From CAZEAN01 sp964510225 (lineage in GTDB: Bacteria; Planctomycetota; Planctomycetia; Isosphaerales; Isosphaeraceae), in the NCBI GenBank assembly GCA_964510225.1, contig CAZEAN010000096.1, forward strand, positions 1 through 21,632: a stretch of 21,632 nt of DNA, given 5' to 3'. Made by a program: the position numbers and the translations under genes. Shown piece by piece: positions 8,026 to 14,537 of this stretch; the first letter of the stretch is position 1; each line of letters begins with the position of its first letter. Under the pieces are notes generated by a model. The model did not search any database. It worked only from the letters and a program-made list of their open reading frames with translations, and was not told the origin of the DNA.

Positions 8026-8057
8026 CCATGCGGCGGTTCGACTTGACCGTCGCATGG
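8026..8057 (+). terminator. 12-bp hairpin downstream of the ArsR gene
   Basis: CCATGCGGCGGT (8026-8037) pairs with ACCGTCGCATGG (8046-8057) over 12 bp with one G-U, around an 8-nt loop. It begins 49 nt after the ArsR stop. No U-tract follows, so a terminator role is likely from position only. Confidence 0.5.
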
Positions 8058-8096
8058 ATCCTGTGCATTATCACCAACCAGTTGTCGTTCCACTCT

Positions 8097-8130
8097 CAGC
8101 GTCAACCTCATCATTCTTGTGTTGACGCTG
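8097..8130. repeat. Perfect 10-bp inverted repeat
   Basis: CAGCGTCAAC (8097-8106) is exactly complementary to GTTGACGCTG (8121-8130), with a 14-nt loop. It lies in the ArsR-Skp gap (7977-8301), together with the hairpin at 8026-8057 and a third, CCTGCG/CGCAGG at 8156-8175. It could be an RNA structure or a protein-binding dyad. I see no ORF or clear promoter in this 325-nt gap. Confidence 0.6.
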
Positions 8131-8301
8131 CGATCCTGGACCGTGACTTGACTCACCTGCGTAGGGATTCGCAGGGACGATGCCGAGTGTAGGAGGGTCT
8201 AGACTACCCCATTCGACGCATCCTGCGACGGGTTGGGTTGATGGTGGTCGGTGAACCCCTGCTCATTCAATCAATGGCGAGTAATGGAAGGAGCCGTACC
8301 G

Positions 8302-8991
8302 ATGAAGATGACGACTCGAGCGGCAGCTGCCGTGGGTATCGGTCTTGCTCTCGCGCTGGTAGTAGGCCTGATCACTCGGTCATCCACCGCGCAGCAGACT
8401 GATCGTGCCGTCCAACGGACTGACACCGGGCAAACTGCGAATGGCACATCCACGAACTCGATGGCTGTGCTCAACCTGGAGCAAGTGATCAATCAATATG
8501 ATCGCTACAACGAATCAAGTGATCGATTCAAAGCCGAAGCGCAAAAGAAGCAAGCTGAACTGAATCTGATGCTTGAGGAAGTAAAGCGGATTGCCGAAGA
8601 ACAATCGGCAATGAAGGTCGGCACCCCGGATTTTCAGCGACTCAGTGACCAATTCACCGACGCTAAAGCGCGTTATGAAGCTGAGCAACAAAAGGCCTAT
8701 TCCGACCTCTCGATCCGAGAATCGAGCACTGTGGCGGAAATCTACAATGACATCCGTTATGTCGTGGATTGGCTCGCAAAGCGCCGGGGCCTCTCGATGG
8801 TCATTCAGGCAGGGTCCAACGATCGGATCACGGGTGAAGATCCTGACTCAGTCGCAGTCGCCGTCTCACGGAATGTCATCTGGCACGATGCTCAGATTGA
8901 CATCACCAACGACGTCATCGACGTCCTGAATCGGATGTATACGCAAGCCAAGCAAGGGAACGCTAATCCAGCCCCCCCTGCTGGCAACTAA
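8302..8991 (+). CDS. Skp/OmpH-family periplasmic chaperone
   Basis: The 229-residue protein starts at ATG 8302, which has AAGGAG 8 nt upstream; an earlier start at 8251 was rejected. Residues 1-32 form a signal peptide with a basic start, a hydrophobic core (VGIGLALALVVGLI) and a Ser-Thr-Ala-Gln end. The mature part begins with a Gln/Thr-rich linker, then MAVLNLEQVINQY, the usual OmpH beta-strand, followed by a long Lys/Glu/Gln-rich helical stretch (about residues 70-135) that would form the coiled-coil arms. Skp chaperones hold outer-membrane proteins in the periplasm and commonly sit before lpx genes, as here. The C-terminus ends in Asn/Pro-rich residues. A perfect hairpin follows the gene. 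Confidence 0.87.
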   Translation: MKMTTRAAAAVGIGLALALVVGLITRSSTAQQTDRAVQRTDTGQTANGTSTNSMAVLNLEQVINQYDRYNESSDRFKAEAQKKQAELNLMLEEVKRIAEEQSAMKVGTPDFQRLSDQFTDAKARYEAEQQKAYSDLSIRESSTVAEIYNDIRYVVDWLAKRRGLSMVIQAGSNDRITGEDPDSVAVAVSRNVIWHDAQIDITNDVIDVLNRMYTQAKQGNANPAPPAGN

Positions 8992-9045
8992 GCACTTGAT
9001 TCCCTTTGCCTCCCGCTCCCGTCCTGCGCTCTTTCTGGCGATCGA

Positions 9046-9073
9046 GACACTGGCGCCAGCATCCGCCAGTGTC
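9046..9073 (+). terminator. Perfect 10-bp hairpin after the Skp-like gene
   Basis: GACACTGGCG (9046-9055) pairs with CGCCAGTGTC (9064-9073) around an 8-nt loop, 55 nt after the stop codon. There is no U-run. Position and stability suggest the transcript ends or pauses here. Confidence 0.6.
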
Positions 9074-9254
9074 AATCTGAGGTGGGATACCTTCTCTGTC
9101 TATTGAGGATCGATCGCAGTGTGCTTAGTTGAGACTGGTCGGTAAGGGCTGGATCCGAGTACTGGGCGTTTTCAAGAGAGTGACCCTCGGCCGATTCGAC
9201 GAAGACCGGGCTGAGTCGTTTGTTGACTTCAGAATCAGGGAAGATCAAGTCGGC

Positions 9255-10640
9255 ATGACCACGATTGAACCTCGAGCGCAGCGGACTCTGGCTGGAGCGG
9301 CAGTAGTCCGGGGAATTGGTTATCTCTTCGGCTCCGACGTCCACGTCCGGTTCCTTCCGGCACCAGCAGATTCCGGAATCCACTTCGTCCGGACCGACTT
9401 ACCAGGGTCTCCCGCTGTTCCTGCCTCGATCCAGTTCGTGGTTCCTCGTGAGCGTCGGACGGCATTACAGCGTGGTGAAGCGGTCGTCGAAATGGTCGAG
9501 CATGTGATGGCCGCGCTCGCCGGTTTGCAGATTGATAACTGCATCGTGGAGATCAATGCTCCCGAAACACCGGGGATGGACGGTTCCTCCCTTGCCTTCG
9601 CCGACGCCCTCCGGAATGCCGGTTCAGACTCACAGGACCGGCCGCGTGATACGCTGGTGATCGAGAAACCGGTCGCTGTCCGCAATGGTCGGTCTTCGGT
9701 CGCCGCTTATCCAGGCGCTCCCGGCGAGTACGTGCTCTCTTACCAGCTTGATTACGGACCAACCGCTCCGATCCCGCCCCAAGGCTACTTCCTTGAACTC
9801 TCCCCCAATCGCTTCCAAGAGGAGCTTGCACCGGCACGGACCTTCTTGCTTGCCTCCGAGGCCGAAGCGCTCAAGGCAGCGGGGATTGGCTCGAAGACGA
9901 CCGTCGCCGACCTCCTGATTTTTGGTGCAGACGGTCCGATCGACAATACACTCCGATTTCCCGACGAGTGCGCTCGTCACAAACTACTCGACGTCGTCGG
10001 TGATCTCGGACTTCTGGGGAAAGACATTATCGGGCATGTCGTCGCTCATCGGTCCGGCCACACCTTGAATGCCGAACTTGTCCGAGCTTTGCTTGAAGGT
10101 AATCAAGGGGAAGCAATTCCTGATCTCTCTGAGGATCCCTGCAAGATCAACACCGGACGAGCCAAGCCAGACACCTGCGCGACCCCCAACCCTCCTGCAA
10201 TGGACATCGCGGCGATCATGGAGTTAATGCCGCATCGCTACCCCTTGCTCCTCCTTGATCGTGTCCTCGACGTCGATCCCGGTCATTCACTCAAGGCACT
10301 TAAGAACGTCACATGCAACGAGCCGTTCTTCCCCGGTCATTGGCCAGCACGACCCGTGATGCCCGGTGTGATGATCCTAGAAGCGCTTGCTCAAGCAGCA
10401 GGAATCTTGATAAGTCACCGCTTTGATATTAGCAAACATCTAGCAATGATCGCCTCGATTGACAACGTCAAGCTCCGACGCCAAGTGGTCCCTGGAGACC
10501 AGCTGATTCTTGAAGTCGACCGTCTCCGGGTCCGTTCTCGGATGGCTGAAGCGCACGGCATTGCCAGAGTCGGTGATCAAGTCGCGGCCGAGGCGAAGCT
10601 CCGATTTGCTGTCCTTCCTACCAAACAAGCCGCAGCTTAA
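9255..10640 (+). CDS. lpxC/fabZ: Bifunctional LpxC-FabZ fusion (UDP-3-O-acyl-GlcNAc deacetylase / 3-hydroxyacyl-ACP dehydratase)
   Basis: One 461-residue chain carries both enzymes. Residues 1 to about 300 are LpxC, the zinc deacetylase that commits UDP-3-O-acyl-GlcNAc to lipid A. VEHVMAAL supplies E82 and H83, ARHKLLDVVGDL supplies H242 and D246, and SGHTLN supplies H269, matching the zinc triad and catalytic residues of the family. The usual GLHSG loop reads GIGYLFG (20-26). FabZ starts at about 316, with MPHRYPLLLLDRV, FFPGHWPARPVMPG (His362) and ILEALAQ (Glu376). FabZ dehydrates 3-hydroxyacyl-ACP. This fusion is known in Bacteroidetes and planctomycetes. The ATG at 9255 was preferred to an in-frame TTG at 9129, whose extra 42 residues match nothing in LpxC; AGGGA lies upstream at a long spacing. 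The lpxA-like gene follows after 23 nt. Confidence 0.94.
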   Translation: MTTIEPRAQRTLAGAAVVRGIGYLFGSDVHVRFLPAPADSGIHFVRTDLPGSPAVPASIQFVVPRERRTALQRGEAVVEMVEHVMAALAGLQIDNCIVEINAPETPGMDGSSLAFADALRNAGSDSQDRPRDTLVIEKPVAVRNGRSSVAAYPGAPGEYVLSYQLDYGPTAPIPPQGYFLELSPNRFQEELAPARTFLLASEAEALKAAGIGSKTTVADLLIFGADGPIDNTLRFPDECARHKLLDVVGDLGLLGKDIIGHVVAHRSGHTLNAELVRALLEGNQGEAIPDLSEDPCKINTGRAKPDTCATPNPPAMDIAAIMELMPHRYPLLLLDRVLDVDPGHSLKALKNVTCNEPFFPGHWPARPVMPGVMILEALAQAAGILISHRFDISKHLAMIASIDNVKLRRQVVPGDQLILEVDRLRVRSRMAEAHGIARVGDQVAAEAKLRFAVLPTKQAAA

Positions 10641-10663
10641 AAGTCTCTCGGAGGAGCGCACCA

Positions 10664-11119
10664 ATGGCAGTTCGTATCGCTGACACCGCTGTTGTCGACC
10701 CTACAGTGGTCTTGGAAGATGGCGTAGCAATTGGGCCGTATTGTGTGGTGGAGTCGGGAGCCGTCTTGGGACGCAACGTCCGCTTGATTGCCCACGTTTG
10801 TGTTATCGGGAAGGTCAAGATCGGCACCGGTTCTGTCATCGGCCCGTTCTCCATCGTCGGTGCTGGTGACTCCGGTGGGAGCGTGATTATCGGAGACGAC
10901 TCCACTGTTCGAGAAGGTGCATCGATCGAACAGGGGCGGATCCAAGGCGAACCGACTCGTATCGGTTCTCGAGTCACCCTCGAGCCCCATGTCTCGATCG
11001 GTCCGAGTGTACAGATTCCAGATGGCGGCCTTATTGAGTCAGGTCATCGTGTCGTCCAGGAGTCGGCAGCTGACAAGCTCATAACAGCCTCCTCGTTGAG
11101 TAATCCTGAGGCGGCTTAG
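10664..11119 (+). CDS. Half-length LpxA-like left-handed beta-helix protein
   Basis: At 151 residues this is well short of normal LpxA (about 260). The ATG has GGAGGAG 7 nt upstream. The chain is a run of hexapeptide turns (for example AVVDPTVVLEDGVAIGPYCVVESGAVLG) and lines up with the first half of LpxA. This includes the FSIVGAGD region, IGDDSTVREGASIEQG (compare IRESVTIHRG) and the GEPTRIGS stretch. The segment with the catalytic His of LpxA (the IAHD site, residue 125 in E. coli) is replaced by LEPHVSIGPSVQIPDG, and the rest of the beta helix and the C-terminal helical domain are absent. Position between lpxC-fabZ and a Gfo/Idh gene is where lpxA is expected. It may be a degenerate LpxA, a scaffold, or a different acyltransferase. 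Confidence 0.8.
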   Translation: MAVRIADTAVVDPTVVLEDGVAIGPYCVVESGAVLGRNVRLIAHVCVIGKVKIGTGSVIGPFSIVGAGDSGGSVIIGDDSTVREGASIEQGRIQGEPTRIGSRVTLEPHVSIGPSVQIPDGGLIESGHRVVQESAADKLITASSLSNPEAA

Positions 11120-11164
11120 GGTGCTTCGCCATCGAGAGACGTCTTGTCGAAACCGGAGGAAGTC

Positions 11165-12304
11165 GTGGAACGACTGAAAGTCGCGGTCGTCGGAGTGGGC
11201 CATCTTGGTCGTCATCACGCTCGGATCCTCAATGGTCTCGAGGGTGTGGAACTGGTGGGTGTTGCCGATCTTCGGCTCGACCAAGCGCGTCGAGTCGCTG
11301 AGCCCCTCGGAGTCCCGGCGTTCGACGATTACCGTGCCCTCCTTGATCGAGTCGACGCTGTCTCCATCGCTGTCCCAACGTCGATGCATCACCAGATCGC
11401 ATCCCCATTCCTCGATCGAGGCGTGGCCACGATGATCGAGAAGCCTCTCGCCAATGCTTCGGACGAAGGCCGAGATCTCGTTGAACGTGCAAAACGAAAC
11501 GGACTCGTCCTCGCCGTCGGTCACATCGAAGAGTTCAACCCCGCATGGGAAGCTGCTCGATCTTGCTGTCCAAAGCCTCGGTACATCGACGTGGAACGAC
11601 AGGGAATCTACACATTCCGGTCCACCGACATTGGCGTCGTACTCGACTTGATGATCCATGATATTGAGCTAGTTCTTAGACTCGTTGATTCAACGGTCAG
11701 CTCAATCACAAGTTTGGGTGGGTCGGTCTTTGGTGGACATGAGGATTTAGCTCAAGCAAGGATCGAGTTTCGGAATGGCTGCATCGTCGATCTCTCGGCA
11801 AGCCGTGCTAGTTATGAACCGGTCCGCAAGATGCGGGTCTGGGGAACCGAAGGCTACGCATCCATCGACTTTGGGGCGAAGTCGGCCACCGTTGTCCGAC
11901 CGTCCGAAGAACTCCGACGCGGGGTCCTTGATCTGGAACAGGTTGACCTCTCCCGGACTGACGCCATCCGCGATCATCTCTTCGGGACAGTCCTTCAAGT
12001 CGAACGCATCGAGCCGGTCGCGGAAGAGGATCAGCTCACCGCCGAACTCCGAGACTTCGTTGACGCTGTCCAGAGCCATCGGGCTCCCCGAGTTTCTGGA
12101 GAGGCTGCCTTAGCTGCGCTACAGGTCGCTGAACAGATCCTTGGGTCGCTCCAGAACACGCGATTCGATGCTGGAGAAACACTACCCGCCGCACCACACT
12201 TCCGCCCCACGGTCCCAACGGAGCGTGGTGCGACACCTCATAGCAACAAATTTCGGATCCACCGCCAGAATCTCACTCACGCTCAATCGCCGGATCACTC
12301 CTGA
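11165..12304 (+). CDS. Gfo/Idh/MocA-family NAD(P)-dependent sugar oxidoreductase
   Basis: The 379-residue protein starts at GTG 11165, with GGAGG 5 nt upstream; an upstream in-frame TTG (11144) lies before that site and was rejected. The Rossmann motif VAVVGVGHLGRHH is at 6-18, the acidic ADLR turn at 34-37, VDAVSIAVPTSMHH at 63-76, and the family EKPLA at 92-96. The C-terminal half is the mixed sheet domain, with GVVLDLMIHDIELVLRL carrying the usual Asp-His of the substrate site. The last 35 residues are polar and probably disordered. It lies 45 nt after the lpxA-like gene. A GnnA-type role, oxidising UDP-GlcNAc at C3 to build a 3-amino lipid A sugar, is an inference from position; no GnnB aminotransferase is in view. 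Confidence 0.87.
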   Translation: MERLKVAVVGVGHLGRHHARILNGLEGVELVGVADLRLDQARRVAEPLGVPAFDDYRALLDRVDAVSIAVPTSMHHQIASPFLDRGVATMIEKPLANASDEGRDLVERAKRNGLVLAVGHIEEFNPAWEAARSCCPKPRYIDVERQGIYTFRSTDIGVVLDLMIHDIELVLRLVDSTVSSITSLGGSVFGGHEDLAQARIEFRNGCIVDLSASRASYEPVRKMRVWGTEGYASIDFGAKSATVVRPSEELRRGVLDLEQVDLSRTDAIRDHLFGTVLQVERIEPVAEEDQLTAELRDFVDAVQSHRAPRVSGEAALAALQVAEQILGSLQNTRFDAGETLPAAPHFRPTVPTERGATPHSNKFRIHRQNLTHAQSPDHS

Positions 12305-12357
12305 GGAGAGTTCCTTCAGAGCGTGAGGAGCAAGGACCGTCATCTCGCGGACCAATC

Positions 12358-13092
12358 CTATTCGACTGCGAGCATCTCGTAAGTAACCTGGATGCTGATC
12401 TGTAATTCCTGCTGGCCGGGTGCAACCGGGACTTCAGCAGAGGACGTCATGGCCAAGGACCGGCTGAAGACTGGCTGTGGCGTTCCTCTGCTCGACTCAC
12501 TGATTTGAGTCGGCAATCCAAGCCGTAAGCCGGATCCCTCTGTGAGCTGGCTCGCTTTGTCCTTGGCGTCGGCAAGGGCACTCTGTCGGGCTTCGTCCAA
12601 GAGCTTCTTCGACTCCTCGATCCGGAACGTGATGCCGTTCATCTGATTCGCACCAGCAGATACGACTGAGTCGAGTATTTCACCGAGTCCCTCGATTTCG
12701 CGGACAGTTACCCGGACAGAGTTGGTGACCGTGTAGCCGATGATCTTCCGACCTGTTTCTTGATCAACCCCGACGCGATTTCGTTGCACAGAGTAGCGCG
12801 GTGTCAGCACAATCTGGGTTGTCTGAATGTCCTTCTCGGCAACCCTCCGTCTCTTGAGTTCCTCCTGAAGATCTGCCATCGCCTTGTTATTTGCCGACAG
12901 TGCTCCTCGTGCTGTGCTGTCCTGGGAGACTACACCGAGGTTGATTTCAGCGACGTCCGGCTTCGCTGTGACCGTCCCGGTACCAGTGACACTGACCGTC
13001 CGGGTTACTTGACCAATTGCGGGGTTTGGGCTCATGGCATGGAAGAATCCGGTCCCGATGAGACCGAAAGTAAAAATCATCAGGGCTTTCAT
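12358..13092 (-). CDS. SIMPL-domain (DUF541) periplasmic protein
   Basis: The 244-residue protein starts at ATG 13092, which has AGGAG 8 nt upstream; the longer in-frame ORF to 13374 adds 94 low-conservation residues and overlaps the permease 3' end. Residues 1-28 form a signal peptide (MKALMIFTFGLIGTG...). The mature chain begins RTVSVTGTGTVTAKPDVAEINLGV, the classic SIMPL/DUF541 opening. It continues with the central VTNSVRVTVREIEGLGEILDSVVSAGANQMNG-type strand-helix and ends with VPVAPGQQELQISIQVTYEM. Family members such as BP26 form ring-like oligomers in the periplasm or outer membrane, and function is poorly defined. It converges with the Gfo/Idh gene, 53 nt away, and no clear hairpin lies between them. 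Confidence 0.85.
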   Translation of the reverse strand: MKALMIFTFGLIGTGFFHAMSPNPAIGQVTRTVSVTGTGTVTAKPDVAEINLGVVSQDSTARGALSANNKAMADLQEELKRRRVAEKDIQTTQIVLTPRYSVQRNRVGVDQETGRKIIGYTVTNSVRVTVREIEGLGEILDSVVSAGANQMNGITFRIEESKKLLDEARQSALADAKDKASQLTEGSGLRLGLPTQISESSRGTPQPVFSRSLAMTSSAEVPVAPGQQELQISIQVTYEMLAVE

Positions 13093-13226
13093 CTTGAGTA
13101 CTCCTGGTCTAGTCGAAAGTTGAGTCGTTAAACCGACGGTCTCGGAACGCCCTCTCTGTTGCCTGGAACTGGAAGGATGCTCTGCTGAGCGATTGCTTGT
13201 CGACGTCCGAGCGTCTGGAATCTTCA

Positions 13227-13253
13227 CGACTAAGAGCGGTCTGATCTTAGTCG
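13227..13253 (-). terminator. Perfect 9-bp hairpin after the permease gene
   Basis: CGACTAAGA (13227-13235) pairs with TCTTAGTCG (13245-13253), with a 9-nt loop, 15 nt beyond the permease stop. There is no U-tract on the minus strand. It separates the permease from the SIMPL gene downstream. Confidence 0.55.
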
Positions 13254-13268
13254 CATTCGATTCCAATC

Positions 13269-14369
13269 CTAGGTGACTCCCGGTCGTCGGAAACGGTCTA
13301 AGGTGACGGCAGCAACGATAATTGCGCCAACAATCACGTCTTGGATTGCGTTCGGAATCCCACAGTGAACGCAACCGTTTTCGAGGACCGCAATGATCAG
13401 AACGCCGAGGAGCGTCCCAAGGACACGTCCTTCACCGCCACGGAGACTCCCACCTCCGATCACAACCGCTGCGATCACCTCGAGTTCCATCCCTTCGGCG
13501 GTTGTGGGATCGCCTGCTCCATCGAGATAGACAAAAGCAGAGAGGCCGGCGATCCCGGTCAGGAGTCCTCCTAAGCCATACACAGCTAACTTCGTCCCCG
13601 GGACGTTGAGCCCGCAGAGTTTGGCTGTCGCCTCGTTCGAACCGACGGCGTAGAAATGTCGACCGAGGAGAGTCCGATTGAGGAGGAGGCTGATCAGGAT
13701 ACTGAGACCGAAGAGGACCCAGACCGCCGGCGCAAGTCGACCAATCTCGCCGAGCCAGGCAGAGAGTGGCTCCGGGAGCCAGGAGTCAGTCGACATCAGA
13801 CCACGGAACCAAGGAGCCTTGGCTTTACGATCAATGTAGACCGTCGTGTTCCCCGCCGACCATTGGGCTAACCCTCGGAAGATCTTCATCGTGCCGAGCG
13901 TAACAATGAAGGGAACGATCCGGAGCCTCGTGACCAAGAGTCCATTCACGAGGCCACAACAACCGCCCAACAAGACTCCGCCGAGCATCGCAAGGGCTAA
14001 AGGGAGCGCGGGTATCCGTGGCGTTTCTGAGAGGGCTCCACCAGTAAGTTCGACCAAAACACCTGGAATCGGAATCTCGAACCCAGAGTTTAGGAGGACG
14101 ACGAAGACGGTCACGAGAGCCACTACAGAACCGACGGAGAGATCAATCCCGCCGGCGATCATGATCATCGTCATCCCGAGCGCAGCGATCCCGACTCCGA
14201 TTGACTGGACTCCAATCGTCCGCCAATTGGCAGCCGTCATGAACGTTCCGACGTCTCGGGTTAACCACGCAAACAGCAGGATCGTGAGCACCAAGCCCAG
14301 AAAAGGACCTCCGGCCTGGAGAAACCACCGGACTATCGGCCGGAACAAGTCCGTTCGACTCGAGACCAA
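13269..14369 (-). CDS. RbsC-type ABC transporter permease, sugar uptake family
   Basis: The 366-residue polytopic protein has about 8-10 hydrophobic segments. Its conserved cores are IGVGIAALGMTMIMIAGGIDLSVGSV, GLVNGLLVTRLRIVPFIVTLGTM, GRHFYAVGSNEATAKLCGLNV (the ATPase-coupling loop) and AAVVIGGGSLRGGEGRVLGTLLGVLII. This is the pattern of ribose/galactose/autoinducer-2 permeases. The start is TTG at 14369 with GGAGG 6 nt upstream; no ATG lies near the conserved N-terminus. A promoter candidate sits just before it. No partner ATPase or binding protein is in the window. The upstream minus-strand gene is the unrelated LEPR-XLL protein, so partners must be elsewhere and the substrate cannot be named. 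Confidence 0.9.
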   Translation of the reverse strand: MVSSRTDLFRPIVRWFLQAGGPFLGLVLTILLFAWLTRDVGTFMTAANWRTIGVQSIGVGIAALGMTMIMIAGGIDLSVGSVVALVTVFVVLLNSGFEIPIPGVLVELTGGALSETPRIPALPLALAMLGGVLLGGCCGLVNGLLVTRLRIVPFIVTLGTMKIFRGLAQWSAGNTTVYIDRKAKAPWFRGLMSTDSWLPEPLSAWLGEIGRLAPAVWVLFGLSILISLLLNRTLLGRHFYAVGSNEATAKLCGLNVPGTKLAVYGLGGLLTGIAGLSAFVYLDGAGDPTTAEGMELEVIAAVVIGGGSLRGGEGRVLGTLLGVLIIAVLENGCVHCGIPNAIQDVIVGAIIVAAVTLDRFRRPGVT

Positions 14370-14412
14370 GGACCACCTCCGGAATCAATGCCGCACAATC
14401 AACTTGGCACTT

Positions 14413-14442
14413 ATTCTAGGAGGCATAAATCCTTGATCACAA
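14413..14442 (-). promoter_or_regulatory. Sigma70-type promoter for the permease
   Basis: On the minus strand TTGTGA (14442-14437) is followed by 18 nt and TAGAAT (14418-14413). It lies about 44 nt before the TTG start, a usual leader length. Confidence 0.5.
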
Positions 14443-14490
14443 GACCTCCGGCTAGCTCTTCCCGTTTTCGACTCGTTTCAAGAAGAACTC

Positions 14491-14512
14491 TCTGCGGTCA
14501 TTAGGCCACAGA
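14491..14512 (-). terminator. Weak hairpin after the LEPR-XLL gene
   Basis: TCTGCGG (14491-14497) pairs with CCACAGA (14506-14512) over 7 bp with one G-U, within 50 nt of the stop. It is not followed by a U-run, so support is positional only. Confidence 0.3.
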
Positions 14513-14537
14513 AAGCAGCCGAAGGGAGCGCACTCGA

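Noticed and set aside
9129..9254. N-terminal extension of LpxC-FabZ from a TTG
   Set aside because: The extra 42 residues do not resemble LpxC, and the ATG at 9255 fits the family start.
11039..11659. Minus-strand 206-residue frame
   Set aside because: Antisense to the LpxA-like and Gfo/Idh genes, which carry clear family motifs and ribosome-binding sites.
13846..14436. Plus-strand 196-residue frame
   Set aside because: Antisense to the RbsC-type permease; Thr/Ile/Pro-rich shadow with no motif.
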